64,000 bases of DNA from Varanus komodoensis (lineage: Eukaryota; Chordata; Lepidosauria; Squamata; Varanidae), in the NCBI RefSeq assembly GCF_004798865.1, contig NW_025336480.1, positions 19,968,604 to 20,032,603 on the forward strand, given 5' to 3'. The notes beneath the pieces were generated by a model. It was not told the origin of the DNA, ran no database searches, and saw only the letters and a list, made by a program, of their open reading frames with translations. Within the stretch, counting starts at the first letter, position 1; each line of letters starts with the position of its first letter. Below, piece after piece: positions 34,655-45,685 of the stretch. Made by a program: the position numbers and the translations under genes.

Positions 34655-35012
34655 CATCATCATCAAAAATGTTTGTATGCCGTCCTATTATATCAAAATT
34701 TCAGGACAGCTTACAATATTTAAAAGAACAGTTAAAACACCAATTTCTAATAAATATATTGAAACCAAACAAAACAATAAATCAGAAAACAAGAGCGACT
34801 AAGGTTAAAAATTGTAAATTTTAAAATACCGTTTGAATAAAAAGGTTTTGGCCTAGCATCGAAAAGAGTATAAACTTGGTGCCAGGTGTACCTCTCTGGG
34901 AAGTACATTCCAGAGTCTGGGTGCCACAGTGGAGAAGGCCCTACTCCAAGTTGATGATTTTTTAATCTCTCTTAGAGAGGGTTCCCAGAGCAGGGCTTCT
35001 ATTATTCTATTT
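34655..35012 (-). mobile_element. L2-like LINE 3' fragment
   Basis: Same layout as 33968: 3' tail gtttgtatgccgtcctatta, then aaaaggttttggcctagcat, ctctgggaagtacattccag and tggagaaggccctactccaa. Reversed, these encode the C-terminal RRAFxxVAPxxWN...SLP...FRRxxKTFLF stretch. Degraded. Confidence 0.75.
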
Positions 35013-35530
35013 AAATGCAGTGGTGCCACTCTGAATCAATAAACTCAGGGATGGCTTTCAGCTTTTCCTCCCACTATTGTCCTGATTTGGATAGCCCCAC
35101 ATGTGCTTTTCATACTAGATGTTTATCACTTCTGTCAAAACTAGGCCTCAGGATGTTCTGGCCTAAAACTCCCATTCCTCCTCATTATTGGGTATATTGA
35201 CTCAGGTTGGTGGGAGCAGTAGGTTGGACCATTTGGAAGGCCATAAGCCATCTACCCCTGCTCTAGTGGAAAGAAAAGGGCTTGTTCAAATTCAGTGCTT
35301 CTGGAAGGGGGGTCCTGATGCTCATGTGGGAAGGCCCTGTGCTGCTATTCCATTTTTCCATGCTTGACAGATTTTCTGCAATAAGAGAGAAGATGGACGA
35401 AGTAATGGGGAAATGCAGGATGATTATGAGTGGAAAATGCCATCGTCTAGACCTCCACAACATGAATGAATGAGGCAGGGCAATGACACAATAAGAGCCT
35501 CATCTGGAAGCCACCTCTATGCAGCAATTA

Positions 35531-36345
35531 CACTGGCACTTCGGTTCATGAACGCCTCAGTTCACGACCAAATTGGGTCGCAAACAAAAATTTTGGCAAA
35601 ATTTTGCCTCTGTTTGTGAACTCTGCATCAGTTGACCACGATTGTGGCCATGTTCCTTCATGATTGTGGCCTTCTTTCCCACATGAACACTCCAAACAAT
35701 AACCTCCCCACCCGCCACGAGGGGGAGCCATGAGGGCGTGCTCACCGCTGTCGAGGCCTTCCCAGCACCTCGCCGTCACCCCACTTCTGAGCCACAGGAA
35801 GGTCCCCTCGCAGGCGCTTGCCTGGCTCCGGGAGGGGGAGCGGGAGGCCGGAGAGGCAAGTGTGGGGCAGCTCCCCCAGCCGGGAGAGGGCTGCGAGGAG
35901 GGAGGTAAGGGCTGCTTTCTGCAGGCCGAGGCAAGGGGAGGTGAGGAACGGGGCATGGCCAGCCAAGCGGTGCCCCTCCTGCCTCTCCCCGCTGTGGGGG
36001 GAAGAAGCATGGGGGCTGCTCGGAGGCGCGGCTTGCCCTGAGAAGGCCGTGGCAGAGGCGTGGGAGCTGTGGTCCCGCTCCCACTCTGCCTTGGCCCATC
36101 CGTCCCCGGGCTCGGTGAGGAAGCCACGGCTTGGCCTGCAGCCTGGGGATGTGGCTCATATTTTTGTGTGTGTGTTTTTAATATATGTATGTATGTATGT
36201 ACGTACGTATGTATTTATTTAAAAGTTTTATATGCCATCCTTATTTACATTGAACCTTATAGGGAAATTTGACTTTGTTCACGACCAATTCAGGTCACGA
36301 CCAGAATCATGGAACAAATTAAGTTCGTGAACCCAGGCACCACTG
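35531..36345 (-). mobile_element. Nonautonomous mariner/Tigger-like transposon with GC-rich interior
   Basis: TA dinucleotides (35529-35530 and 36346-36347) flank inverted ends: cactggcacttcggttcatg on the left, and on the right the reverse of cagtggtgcctgggttcacg. Its reverse complement matches the 390-bp element at 49259-49648 at both ends (for example ggttcaatgtaaataagg and ccaaacaataacctcc). It is 815 bp because of an extra block at about 35711-36180 that is markedly GC- and CpG-rich. No transposase frame with a DDE pattern was seen; the overlapping open frames on both strands reflect base composition. Confidence 0.8.
36183..36240 (-). repeat. (TATG/TACG)n microsatellite and short L2-like tail
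   Basis: A run of tatg/tacg units at 36183-36212 is followed by tatttatttaaaagttttat and atgccatcc, which looks like a reversed L2 3' tail inside the transposon. Confidence 0.45.
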
Positions 36346-36839
36346 TACTTTCTAGTCATGAATGCTTATCATGGACTTGACTTCTTTGTCTGTAGAACAG
36401 GAAATGCACATTTTCCAAGTTTGGCTATAAATTAATTAATGTTTCCATAGTACTTTGAGTATCAATAGCTGTGGGGCAGCAAACACAGAACGTAATTGTT
36501 ATACGTCACTGGAAGTGAGTGCTCCAGTTCACAGATGGCATACTTCTATTCAGCACACAGTGTATTTAATATGTTCACTTGGATAAATGTGGCATCCTTC
36601 CAATGTCACATAAGTGAGATACAGGAAGTTTAGAAGTAGATGGATGCAAGGGCTGCTTAAAACAGAGATGAAGAACACAGGAATAAGATTCTTTCCTAGG
36701 GTAAAAGCTCTAGCAAACATTGTGCCAAATGTGCTCAGGAATCATATGAGTCAGGCAAAGATGCAAAAGGAAGGGGGAGAAAAAAATGAGGCAAACTTCT
36801 GATGACTTTGTGGGTTAGGGCCTTAGATTTTTATTTTTT

Positions 36840-37270
36840 TAGCAGAGAGAGAAGCATAGAGACTTCTTTTTAAATTTCTAACTTTGCTTGCTTGCTTTAA
36901 ANNNNNNNNNNNNNNNNNNNNNNNNNNNNNNNNNNNNNNNNNNNNNNNNNNNNNNNNNNNNNNNNNNNNNNNNNNNNNNNNNNNNNNNNNNNNNNNNNNN
37001 NCTGCTGCAACAGCAAAGCAACAGCAAAAACTGTTTAAAGCAAGCAAGGTAGGGGAATACTTAAAAAGAAAAAGGCTCTACCTGTGCTACTGTCTCTGAC
37101 TGCTACAATGTAAGTTCTCCTGACTGTAAATGATATGAAAAAGAGGGAGGTCACTGTAATTATGAGAAATGACAGCAGAAACTGTTTATAGGAAGAAAGT
37201 GGTGAAGGAGGGGAAAATGCTTTAAAAGAAGAACTCTCTCCTTTGTGTTACTCTCTCTGCCTACTAAAAA
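36840..37270. repeat. Inverted plus tandem repeat cluster around an assembly gap
   Basis: The left flank of the gap (tttgcttgcttgctttaaa) is the reverse complement of the right flank (tttaaagcaagcaagg), and the similarity continues outward (aaaagaag...gtctct on both arms). To the right, a unit starting near 37003 recurs about 150 bp later (gcaaaaactgttta at 37025 versus gcagaaactgttta at 37175; both followed by ctct...tgctactg or tgttactctctctgcct). So the region has both hairpin and tandem character. Confidence 0.65.
36902..37001. other. Assembly gap (100 N)
   Basis: Exactly one hundred N, the conventional size for a gap of unknown length. The frames crossing it have no meaning. Confidence 0.99.
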
Positions 37271-37279
37271 TGTGTGCCT

Positions 37280-38100
37280 CCATCCACAAAAGATACTTGA
37301 ATATGCCCCTGTCTGCTGACCCTTGAATGTGCCTCTCTACCTTTGCAGCCTGAGCTTGGGGCTGAGAGGATGTGAAGGCTCTCTTTGATCAGCACTAGCC
37401 AAGATATATTGTCCAGGTCTTGTCAGCACAGGCTTCCCCCACTTAGCTCTGGTTATTATCTATTGCTCTCATTATGGAAAATGCTCCCATTTCAAGATCC
37501 TAGTCTGTAGCTAAACACCAGAAATATGGAGGTGAACATGTTCCATTTTGTCCTATGGTGGCCACTAATGCATTGCTAAGAAAGAGGAAACACATCCCAA
37601 AACCAAGAGAAAAGAGGATACAGGTTTACACAGAATCTGTATATGCTTATTTAGATGTGTAGATGCAAATTTAGAAAGAATTGTTATGATTTAAATACAA
37701 TATATCTCATTAGTGGTAAGACTGTGACCAGGTGACCTTTTGATGCTCAATCTGCTGTACAGGTTCTAAGGACTGATGCACATCTTCAAAGCCTGCAGAG
37801 CAAACTGGGATTGAGCAGTCCTCCATACAGTGGACGTTTCCAAGCATTCTCTTATAATCTTTAAAATGGAGAACTCCCCTCTGTGAGGTGGGAAGAATGG
37901 CCACCCTAACTGGTACTTTCCAATTCCCCAATTAGGGGAATGGTTTGGGAAAAGGGATCATGCAATTTCCTCCACCAACATGGTTCTTGTCTCAGTAGTA
38001 AATGTACGAAGAGGGTTTTATGTTGCAACAGTGGTTGTCCAAGCAAAGCAGTGGAATGCTAGCAATTAAACCCTCAAAGTAGCTATACCAGGTGGGAAGT
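37280..38100. other. Noncoding DNA, nothing firm
   Basis: No recognisable repeat or exon. The 73-codon minus-strand frame at 37710-37931 has no domain I know. Confidence 0.35.
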
Positions 38101-38103
38101 TAG

Positions 38104-38240
38104 GTAGGTAGGTAGGTTTATTTATTTATTATACCTTACTATTAGCCACAGCTGTCTGGGCTAATGGGTTTACAAGAAAAAATTTAAAACAACAAAATAC
38201 AGTAACATAGTAAAACATGTAACACATTCAAATCAGAATA
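38104..38240 (-). repeat. LINE 3'-tail-like fragment
   Basis: A taggtaggtaggt run leads into tttatttatttattatacct, then ggctaatgggtttacaagaa and aaaatacagtaacatag. This resembles the reversed 3' ends of the L2-like copies at 33968 and 34655. Confidence 0.4.
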
Positions 38241-38729
38241 AAGTCAAGTCGTGACCAAGCTAAAGCCAGCAGCAGTACAAAGGTCCAAAAATGCACTAGC
38301 AGAGGAAGCCTTTGGCCCCTGGTCTGTGGCTGTTGGAATTTTTGGATTCCCTGCTTCAAGGCTGGAAAACAGCTGCTTCACCCAGGTATGAAGATCTGCA
38401 CTTTCTCCCCTTGTAGCCAACATGGAAAGAACCTCACTGGCTGCTCCTCCAAAACCAGAGAGAAGGGGGCTATGGGTTGTTCTGGGGCATGGAGGAGAGG
38501 AGTCTGGTGCTCCCCGGATTTGGCTTATCTTGGTGGTGCCTCTGAAGGGCCACAGTTAGGTTGCTGAAAGGGGCCATCATGCTGCTTTGCAAAGTTGTGG
38601 GAGCACAGAGGCAACCTTCATCTCCACACTTCTCCCACTCTTCAAAGGATGCCTGCAGTTCTCCAAGTTCAGAGGGCTACAGGCAACCACACTGGCCTGT
38701 GTCCTAACACAGTGTTTAAAACTGAAGGA

Positions 38730-39935
38730 CTTAAATGCCTGGGAAAAATAAAGGTCCTCGCCTGGTGCCAAGAAAGCCACAGTACAGGCACCAGGCAAGG
38801 CTTTCTAGGGAGGTCATTCCACCACTTGCTGCCACCTCAGAAGAGGCCCCCTGTTTAGCAACCCCAGTCTTGGATCACCAAGTGGAGGGTCCAGAGACAG
38901 GGTTCCTTTTTAAAAAAAATCATTTTAATAGAAGAAATAAAGTACAAAGAAAGAAGAAAAATGAAAGAAAGATAAGAATGGCAAGGGACCTTACACAAAT
39001 ATATAATTTCATAATCTGGCACAGAGACAGGCTTCTGAGTGACTGAGCAGTATATATGGAAAGAGACAACCCTGCAGGTAACCTCACTCCAAGTCATTTT
39101 AGGCTTTGTAAGTTAATACCAGCATTTTGAATTTGGCTAGGAACCAGACTGGCAGCCAGTACAGAGCATAAAACACTAGTATAATATGATCAAACCAGCA
39201 AGTCCCCATTAATTATCTCACTGCCCGATTTTGGACCGGCTGAAATTTCTGGACCTTTTCTGAATAGAGCTCCATAGATAACACATTGCTGCAAACCAAA
39301 CAAGATGTTGCTAGAGCATGAATAACTGTAGCTAGGCCAGTTCTGTCCAGATCAGGGTGCAGTTGGTGTATCACTTAGTATTTCAGCCTAAGCTAGTAAA
39401 AGTTGCTCCATGCCACTTCCAGAGGCAATGCAAGGGTATGCTCAATCTATAAACCCAGTCCTTTATGGAAAGTAGTATCTCTGTCTTGTCTGGACTGAGA
39501 ATCAGTGTATTGGCCCTCGTCCAGTCCTTTATCACACCTAGGCACTGAACAGCCATTGCCTCATCCAGATTTGCTGAAAAGGAGATCTGTAGGTGTGTGT
39601 CATCAGCATATTGGTGATTTCTCAGTCCATAGTCCAGATAATGTGAAACATCATGGGAGATTAAGCATTGCCCTGTAGCACCCTGTGGCATGTTTGCCTA
39701 GGGAGGGAGCAAAAGTTTTTTAGGACCAGCTTCTGGAATCAATCAGCCAGGTAGGAGTGGAACTATCCCATTTCACTACTTCCAGCTCTTAGCCCAGATA
39801 ACCCATCCTATGGTAAATGGTATCAAAATCCTTGTAAAAATCTGAGAGAAGCAACAAGGCACATTCCCTGATCCTTTCTCATCCCACTGAAACAGGGTAA
39901 CTGAACTGAAAGAGGGTAACTGAAACAGTCTCCAT
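38730..39935 (-). mobile_element. Old L2-clade LINE, degraded
   Basis: Read on the minus strand, 39691-39383 keeps DYGLRNHQYADDTHLQISFS (box C with both aspartates) and DWTRANTLILSPDKTEILLS. Lower coordinates keep traces of the C-terminal domain: gccagtacagagcataaaac, cccgattttggaccggctga (reversed QLVQNRA region), agtcattttaggctttgtaa and gcctggtgccaagaaagcca. An AT-rich stretch at about 38905-39050 interrupts it and may be a later insert. The part above 39700 reads box B/A out of frame (gccctgtagcaccctgtggc). Confidence 0.75.
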
Positions 39936-40577
39936 TCAAAAGCCAGGCTCAAAGCCCAACCAAAACAGATCTACTTAGATTTAGGGCTTGTTTTAAAACA
40001 AGGTTTTTTACAGGGGGAAACAGTAAACAGTTTTTAACAGTAAAATATGCAGCCATGAAAGCTGTCAAAAATCCCTGTTCAGCCCTTTGAAAATCTGTTT
40101 TGAAAGAAACTCTTTCAACAGTGAACAAAACCCTGTGCTCCTGTAAATTATGTATGATGCATTTCCCCCCTTTCCCAAGTACCCGGAGTCTCAGGAAAAG
40201 GTGGTGGACCCTCAGAACTCTCTGGTCCACATTTCAAAATGAGAGAATCTTGCTATAAAGTGGGTAAAATACAAGGACTTTGCTGCAAAGGGGGTGAAAT
40301 GCTTACTACCACCTTTTACAAGCAAAGATCTTTTTGTGCCTTTGCTTTTTGCTTGTCAACACATCATTTGACAGCTGTCCAATGAGAATGAAAGTAACAG
40401 AGCAACCTATTTGCAGCATTCTTTGGTCAATGTCCATGGCTGGTATGGACTTCACTTTGACAGCATTTAACATGACATTGAGCTTGTAAGACTTTTCTTT
40501 TCAGCCACCTGTAAGTGAATACATCTTTATATATCTTTCAAAGGTGTGTCGGTATTCACTTATACCTACTTACACTC

Positions 40578-40621
<44 letters not shown>
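40578..40621. repeat. (TG)n(AG)n microsatellite
   Basis: About ten tg units followed directly by about twelve ag units. Confidence 0.95.
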
Positions 40622-40914
40622 ATATTTGAACACATTTCTGACACCTAAAAATAATTTTTAAAATAGGTGGTGAACCAATGTCAAGCATTCCAATGTGCCA
40701 CTTGGTTACTTTGGAGGGCCCGCCAGTTGCTGTGCCACTTGCAGAGAATGTAAAAGATTGAAAAAGTGCCAAGTGAGGAAAGCCATGGCAGTGACTGAGT
40801 AGGAGTCATGAGTGCAGCAGGGAGAGGAGATGAAGTGGCTTTGGCTGCTGAGACCCTGGGATAACAACTGAAGGACCAAGGGGTAGGAGGGGACAGTCAT
40901 AGTGCTCCATGTTC

Positions 40915-41048
40915 GAACACACCCAGTGTGCGACTAAACTGTGGAACTTGCTGCCACAACATGTACTCGCTTAACTGGCTTTAAAAGGGCACTGGACACA
41001 TTCATGAAGAAGAAGGTGACTATAGTTCATGGCCTTGTTGGCTTTTGC
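40915..41048 (+). mobile_element. CR1-type LINE 3' fragment
   Basis: actaaactgtggaacttgct, ggctttaaaagggcactgga and cattcatgaagaagaaggtg form the typical end of CR1 ORF2 (WNxLPxxV...F...LD). A different repeat with gctgcctgaggcaaagcaca follows at about 41050-41330. Confidence 0.65.
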
Positions 41049-41530
41049 TGGTTCCAGAGCTGGCCCAGGACTTTTTGCTGCCTGAGGCAAAGCACAAGAG
41101 TTGCCCTCCTCACTTCAGCACTGATGTGGGAACAGCATCCACTAGAGGGCAGACGCCAGGGCACACACAGTTCTGTCCTCCAACAGGACGTCACTGCTTC
41201 TTGCCTGCAGCACTTCCCAAGGCAGCCATCGCAGGATGAGCATGGGAGGGGAGCTGCAGCACGTAGCAGGGAGTGTGGACTCCCTTCTTGCCCCAGTGGC
41301 AGCGACTCATTAAAAGGACCTTCTGCCTGACCATTAAGCCGAGCAAAAGCCTCTCCATTTCCACCAAGGGATAATCTGCATTCTGCAGACTACATCAGGG
41401 TCCCTTGGGAAGAGCTTTAGGATGGAAGTAATTTAGTAATGCCAAGTCTAGTAATGCCCCTAATCGCAGCCACTTGGTGGCTTGACCGGTGTGTGTGAAA
41501 ACACATATCTAAACATACGTAAACATATAT

Positions 41531-41709
41531 GCAGAGCCGTCTTAATGCATGGGTCTGATGGGCACTTGCCTGTGGGCCCCATACTAATCTGTGTATGTTA
41601 ACCCTTGGAAAATTGGAAAACTTCCAAAATTAACAGTAGTTGTAGTTGTCGTAGGGGCCCCAGTACACTGCTTTGCCCAGGGCCCATAATGTTGTTAAGA
41701 CGGCCCTGC
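41531..41709. repeat. Palindromic hAT-like MITE, 'gcagagccgtctta' ends
   Basis: The left end gcagagccgtcttaatgcat and the right end ttgttaagacggccctgc are inverted. The next parts (gggcacttgcctgtgggccc and ggggccccagtacactgctt) also pair. Flanks are acatatat and atatatga, compatible with an 8-bp or shorter target duplication. No coding capacity. Confidence 0.65.
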
Positions 41710-42419
41710 ATATATGAATACACACACACACTTATTCTCTTCTCTGGAAAACATATATACTTAATCTCTTCTCTAAAAGGATTGTTTCTCCCAGAATTGT
41801 CTGAACATACCCTGGGTACCACATATACTTTGGGAGCTCCTGGAGGCATTCAAGCCTCAAAAGAAGGTTAGGAAGGTCAAACTAAGAGGAAATGGTTGGT
41901 CTGTGGCTAAAGCCAGGACCCCACAGAGCACTTTATAGCGGAGCTTGGCTGAGTATGCCCTATCCTGGCCAATACCACAGGATACCCTAGCTTAAGATTA
42001 GGTAGCTTTGCTCTCCTCTTATTTTCCTTGCTGATATATAGATCAAACTTCCTTAACCTGAAAGATGTAGTCCAACAATCTGAAAGTACTAGTCTGGGGA
42101 AGGCTGATGCAGAGGCTTTCAAGTTACTCAGAAAAATAACATAAGCTTAAGGACAGACGGAAACAAAGGAAATACAACAGAGGAAATACACTCAGAGCAG
42201 ATGTGAACTTTTCTCCTTAGGAAATTGTTTCTCTGTGTTCCTGTCAGACAAGATAATACATTTACAGATTTTGCCTAAAAGAAAAACATCAGCTGTGCTG
42301 GAGTGGCACAGACCAAACTGTGTATGCCAAATACTTTAAAGCTGTACTCAAACTGTGTGACTAAGGAGTTGCATTTTTAAAAAAACCAACCCTCTTATCT
42401 GTGTTTTAGGGCACACAGA

Positions 42420-42620
42420 AAGGGGGTTGCCATCTTCGGACTATTGCAATGCATTGCACAGGCAACCGTTAAAAATTATTCCAAAACCACAGTCATCCCC
42501 AGACCTATTATTCTGTGGGGTTTATAGACTGGAAGTGGTGCACTGTGATTGGATGCCAACTTATACCATACCCTATGCTCTGTTGTGGCAGTCTGTGTGG
42601 GACATCTGTGGATGAAAAAG
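42420..42620 (+). mobile_element. Small old L2 fragment
   Basis: The frame from 42427 reads SSDYCNALHRQPLKIIPKPQ, a decayed form of the L2 C-terminal SRLDYCNALYxGLPLKTIxxLQ. Its surroundings have lost similarity. Confidence 0.6.
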
Positions 42621-43084
42621 CAGCTTTTTATCCCCATCCAGTTCCTTCAAGTTGCCAGGAAGGAAATGTCTTGCTTCAGTCTTGGCCTGTTCTAAAATTC
42701 TAAAAGATGCTGGGGGTGTGGCCATGGAATGAAGGCAAGTGCTCCTTGCCAAGCTGCGTTCCTCTGCAGTGCCACCTGTGCTTGCTCATGGCTCCGCCCA
42801 AGTTTAGCCTTTATCCTGGAATGTTCTGCAGGCCTGTGTGGATGACCTGCTGGTGGATTCTTCATGGTGGAGGAGGAACTGGTTTCTGCTAGCACAACTA
42901 TGCTTCAGCTAAATCCTGCACTCCCTTGGCTGGTGGAGTTTCAGTATAGGATTGTACCTTAAATAAGCAGCAACCCTGTTATGTATGGTGACAGATTTAT
43001 GTTAATTCCTGTATTGTGTGTGTGTGTGTGTTCTTTGTTTCACCTAAGCAAAACAGAACAAAATCTAGTTACATGTGTATGCAG

Positions 43085-43170
43085 TTATTTATTTATATGT
43101 ATTTATTTAAAATATTGATATGCCGTCCTGTCGTAAAAGCCTCAGGATGGCTTACATAAATGAAATACAT
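43085..43170 (-). repeat. L2-like 3' tail fragment
   Basis: atttatttatatgtatttat, aaaatattgatatgccgtcc, tcgtaaaagcctcaggatgg and cttacataaa match the reversed tails at 2655 and 34655. A (GT)n run precedes it at about 43016-43031. Confidence 0.7.
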
Positions 43171-43410
43171 GATTACATATATTATATATAATGCTGCACA
43201 CATAGAACTGCATTATGTACAAGTATCAATTGTACATAAGCTTCAGCAGAGGCAGACCAAATATTCATATATGTGCCCATTCCAGAATGGTATCTGTATG
43301 TTACCCATTCTAATATTGGAAGCATTGTTAGATCTTCAGTCAATGAATGGCAGTGTTCCTCTCTGGAAGAGCACAGGGCAGTGGAGCTCTCAGAAGGGAG
43401 ATTTGCTAAC

Positions 43411-43438
43411 CTGTCCTGTCCTGTCCTGTCCTGTCCTG
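43411..43438. repeat. (CCTGT)n microsatellite
   Basis: Five consecutive cctgt units. Confidence 0.95.
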
Positions 43439-43454
43439 ATCTAGCAGTACCTAA

Positions 43455-43565
43455 AGCCACAGTCCTATGCAAGTTTAGACAGAGACAAAGTGCTAGAACT
43501 CGCAGCAGGCCCCAGCCAGCTGCCACTTGTAGGCCTTTTTCTATCTAAACTTGGATTGTACCCTA
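43455..43565. repeat. Small palindromic MITE, 'cacaatcctat' family
   Basis: Left arm agccacagtcctatgcaagt plus ttagacagagac, right arm tttttctatctaaacttgga plus ttgtaccct. Same family as 11159 and 15580. Confidence 0.6.
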
Positions 43566-43663
43566 AGTGCATCCTGCTTACACCATACCATGTTGTCCAT
43601 ACTGAATAATGGTGACAGCTAACATTGACTAAAGCTATGGCATATCATGACCATTATTGAGAA

Positions 43664-43905
43664 CCAGTGTGGTGTACTGGTTAAGAGCGTGGGACTGGGA
43701 CTCCGGAGATCCAAGTTCTAGTCCCTGCTCAGCCATGGAGCTCACTGGGTGACTTTGGGCCAGTCACCGGCTCTCGGCCCAACCTACTACACAGGCTTGT
43801 TGTTATGGGGATAGGTTTTAGAGGAGGTGGAGAATTATGTAAGCCACCTTGAGTTCCTTGGAAGGAAAAAGGTGGGATATGAATATAAATAAATATATAA
43901 TCAAT
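43664..43905 (+). repeat. MIR-like tRNA-derived SINE with L2-type tail
   Basis: The head has A-box-like tggtgtactggttaagagcg and B-box-like agttctagtccctgctcagc. Then come gactttgggccagtcaccgg, ggcttgttgttatggggata and agccaccttgagttccttgg before an (AAT)n-like tail (aatataaataaatata). The order tRNA head, conserved core, LINE tail is that of MIR-type SINEs. Best preserved of three copies here. Confidence 0.85.
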
Positions 43906-43909
43906 CCAC

Positions 43910-45060
43910 CAATGGTGTCAGTTATGATTTATGTATATTAAGTTTTGCCATTTATGCCAATAAAAGTTTATTCATGGCCAAATTCAGAGCAAAGCTATTT
44001 AAAAGAATCATATTATCACCCCCATCTGTCTCATGTCTCTTTTTAGCTATTCATAGGTGGGCAGACAAACTCATCTTTTTATGTACTGTTATCCAAATAT
44101 ATATACATATTCTGACACTGTCAAACTATTTTTAGTTTCCTTTTCGATATGTTTAGAACAAGCCCTTAACTGTTACCATGCTGCCATGGAGACAGTATCC
44201 ATGTATGCGGACATGTTTACAATTGTTTAAAGACTTTCAAGGGCAAAGGCAAGCCACTCTATTGCTTTTAATAATGCTGTTTTTATTACTATCAATCACA
44301 ATAAAGTTAGGCCATCTCTGGGCTTCACGTGGGTTGTAACTTTGGTGGCTTGTGGACACGAATGTTTGGTCTTTGGCTTCAGATAACCAATGGAAAGTAT
44401 GGGGGTAAAAAAGCATGTTTGAAAGATGGAATTGTTCGGGACCCAACGTTTTCAATCCAGATCCCCAAACGTAAGCTATGAAAGAGCATATTGGTTGCCA
44501 GACAGCTCTTGGAAGGCCATTTCAGTGCTCCATGAAGGCGAGAGAGGCCATATGCTTATGCCATAATGCTGCAGTTACAGGAACATCTCGCAGTTGCCTC
44601 AGCAATAGTGTCATGCATCCAGCTCGTCATTCCAGAACTGTTTGTGTTGCTTAAGAGTATTGAGCCTGATTTGATTTTCAGGCACCATGCCCTAAATTTA
44701 GATATCTTCATCCATATTTAGACACCTCCTGAACTGCACAAGATGGGCCAGTTTCCCAGTTCCCCCTAGCAACCAACCTACTTCTTTCTCTTGCTATGCA
44801 TAGCAGCAAAAAAGAACATTATGTGTCTCGAGTGTTGCTATTCCAGTAGGAACCTTGGTTAACCCACTACATATGAACAAGAGTTATACACTCCTTGGAA
44901 ATCAGTTGGACATTTTCCATCTATCCCATTACTTTCCAGTCCACTTTTTATATTGCATGCTCAAAATCTCAAAGGTAAAACAGATCTTTATCAGTACTGA
45001 AAGATATAAAATGTGTGGCATTCATTTAAAAGTAGACTTTAAGAAGAAGCTGATCAAATA
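43910..45060. other. Noncoding DNA, nothing recognised
   Basis: No exon with splice support, no clear transposon. Confidence 0.35.
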
Positions 45061-45249
45061 GTCATGTTTGAGCCTTACACTGAAATACATTAGGGCTGAA
45101 ACTGCATAAACACTTATGGTGGAGTAAGCCCCATTTACTTTTGAGTAAATATGCACAGACATGCCTGCACACATTAACACAGTACAGCAGGATCCTCTGT
45201 CTGCCCCCAGCAAATCCCTGAGACCACAGATAGGCGCAAAGATTATATA

Positions 45250-45685
45250 CAGTCAAACCTCAACTTTCATGGATTTAAACCATCGTAGAATAGGTTAATC
45301 ACAAGTTTGCCATCAATAATTAAATGGGATTTTGGGGGTGTTTTGCAGCCTACTGCACCACAGACAGGCATGGGGGTAGGAGAAAGAGGAGACTCATGCA
45401 GGCAGTGCTGTCTCTCTCCACAGACAGCCACATGGCGGATGCTCCCCTTCCCAGCCGCTGCTGCAGCCCACCCTGAACAGCTCTGCCCCCTAGTGAGGGG
45501 GAGGGCAAGTGCCAGACTTGGGACTGGGCATGTGGCTGAGCATGAGGCTCGCAATGTGGTGTATGGTGTAGGACTAGCTCCCCAAAGCAGGCCTTGCTCC
45601 TGCACAATAGGTCTTGTTTTTAGACTGTCAACTGTGGTTAAATGAAACTGCAGTAACAGAAACAGTGGAGGTGGTAGTTTTACTG
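45250..45685. mobile_element. TA-flanked mariner/Tigger-like element with GC-rich interior
   Basis: TA (45248-45249 and 45686-45687) flanks inverted ends: cagtcaaacctcaactttca on the left, and the reverse complement of the right end, cagtaaaactaccacctcca. The middle (about 45350-45600) is GC-rich compared with both flanks. No transposase motif was seen in the 112-codon frames on either strand. Ends differ from the 35531/49259 family. Confidence 0.6.

Noticed and set aside
35546-36222. 193-, 127- and 134-codon frames on both strands
   Set aside because: They lie inside a nonautonomous DNA transposon with a GC-rich middle and are proline/arginine-rich composition frames.
36823-37099. Frames spanning the N gap
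   Set aside because: The central residues are undefined; they have no meaning.
43664-43760. Possible tRNA gene from A- and B-box-like sequence
   Set aside because: It is the head of a SINE: no acceptor stem closes, and the conserved SINE core and LINE tail follow. The same holds for 48145 and 54965.
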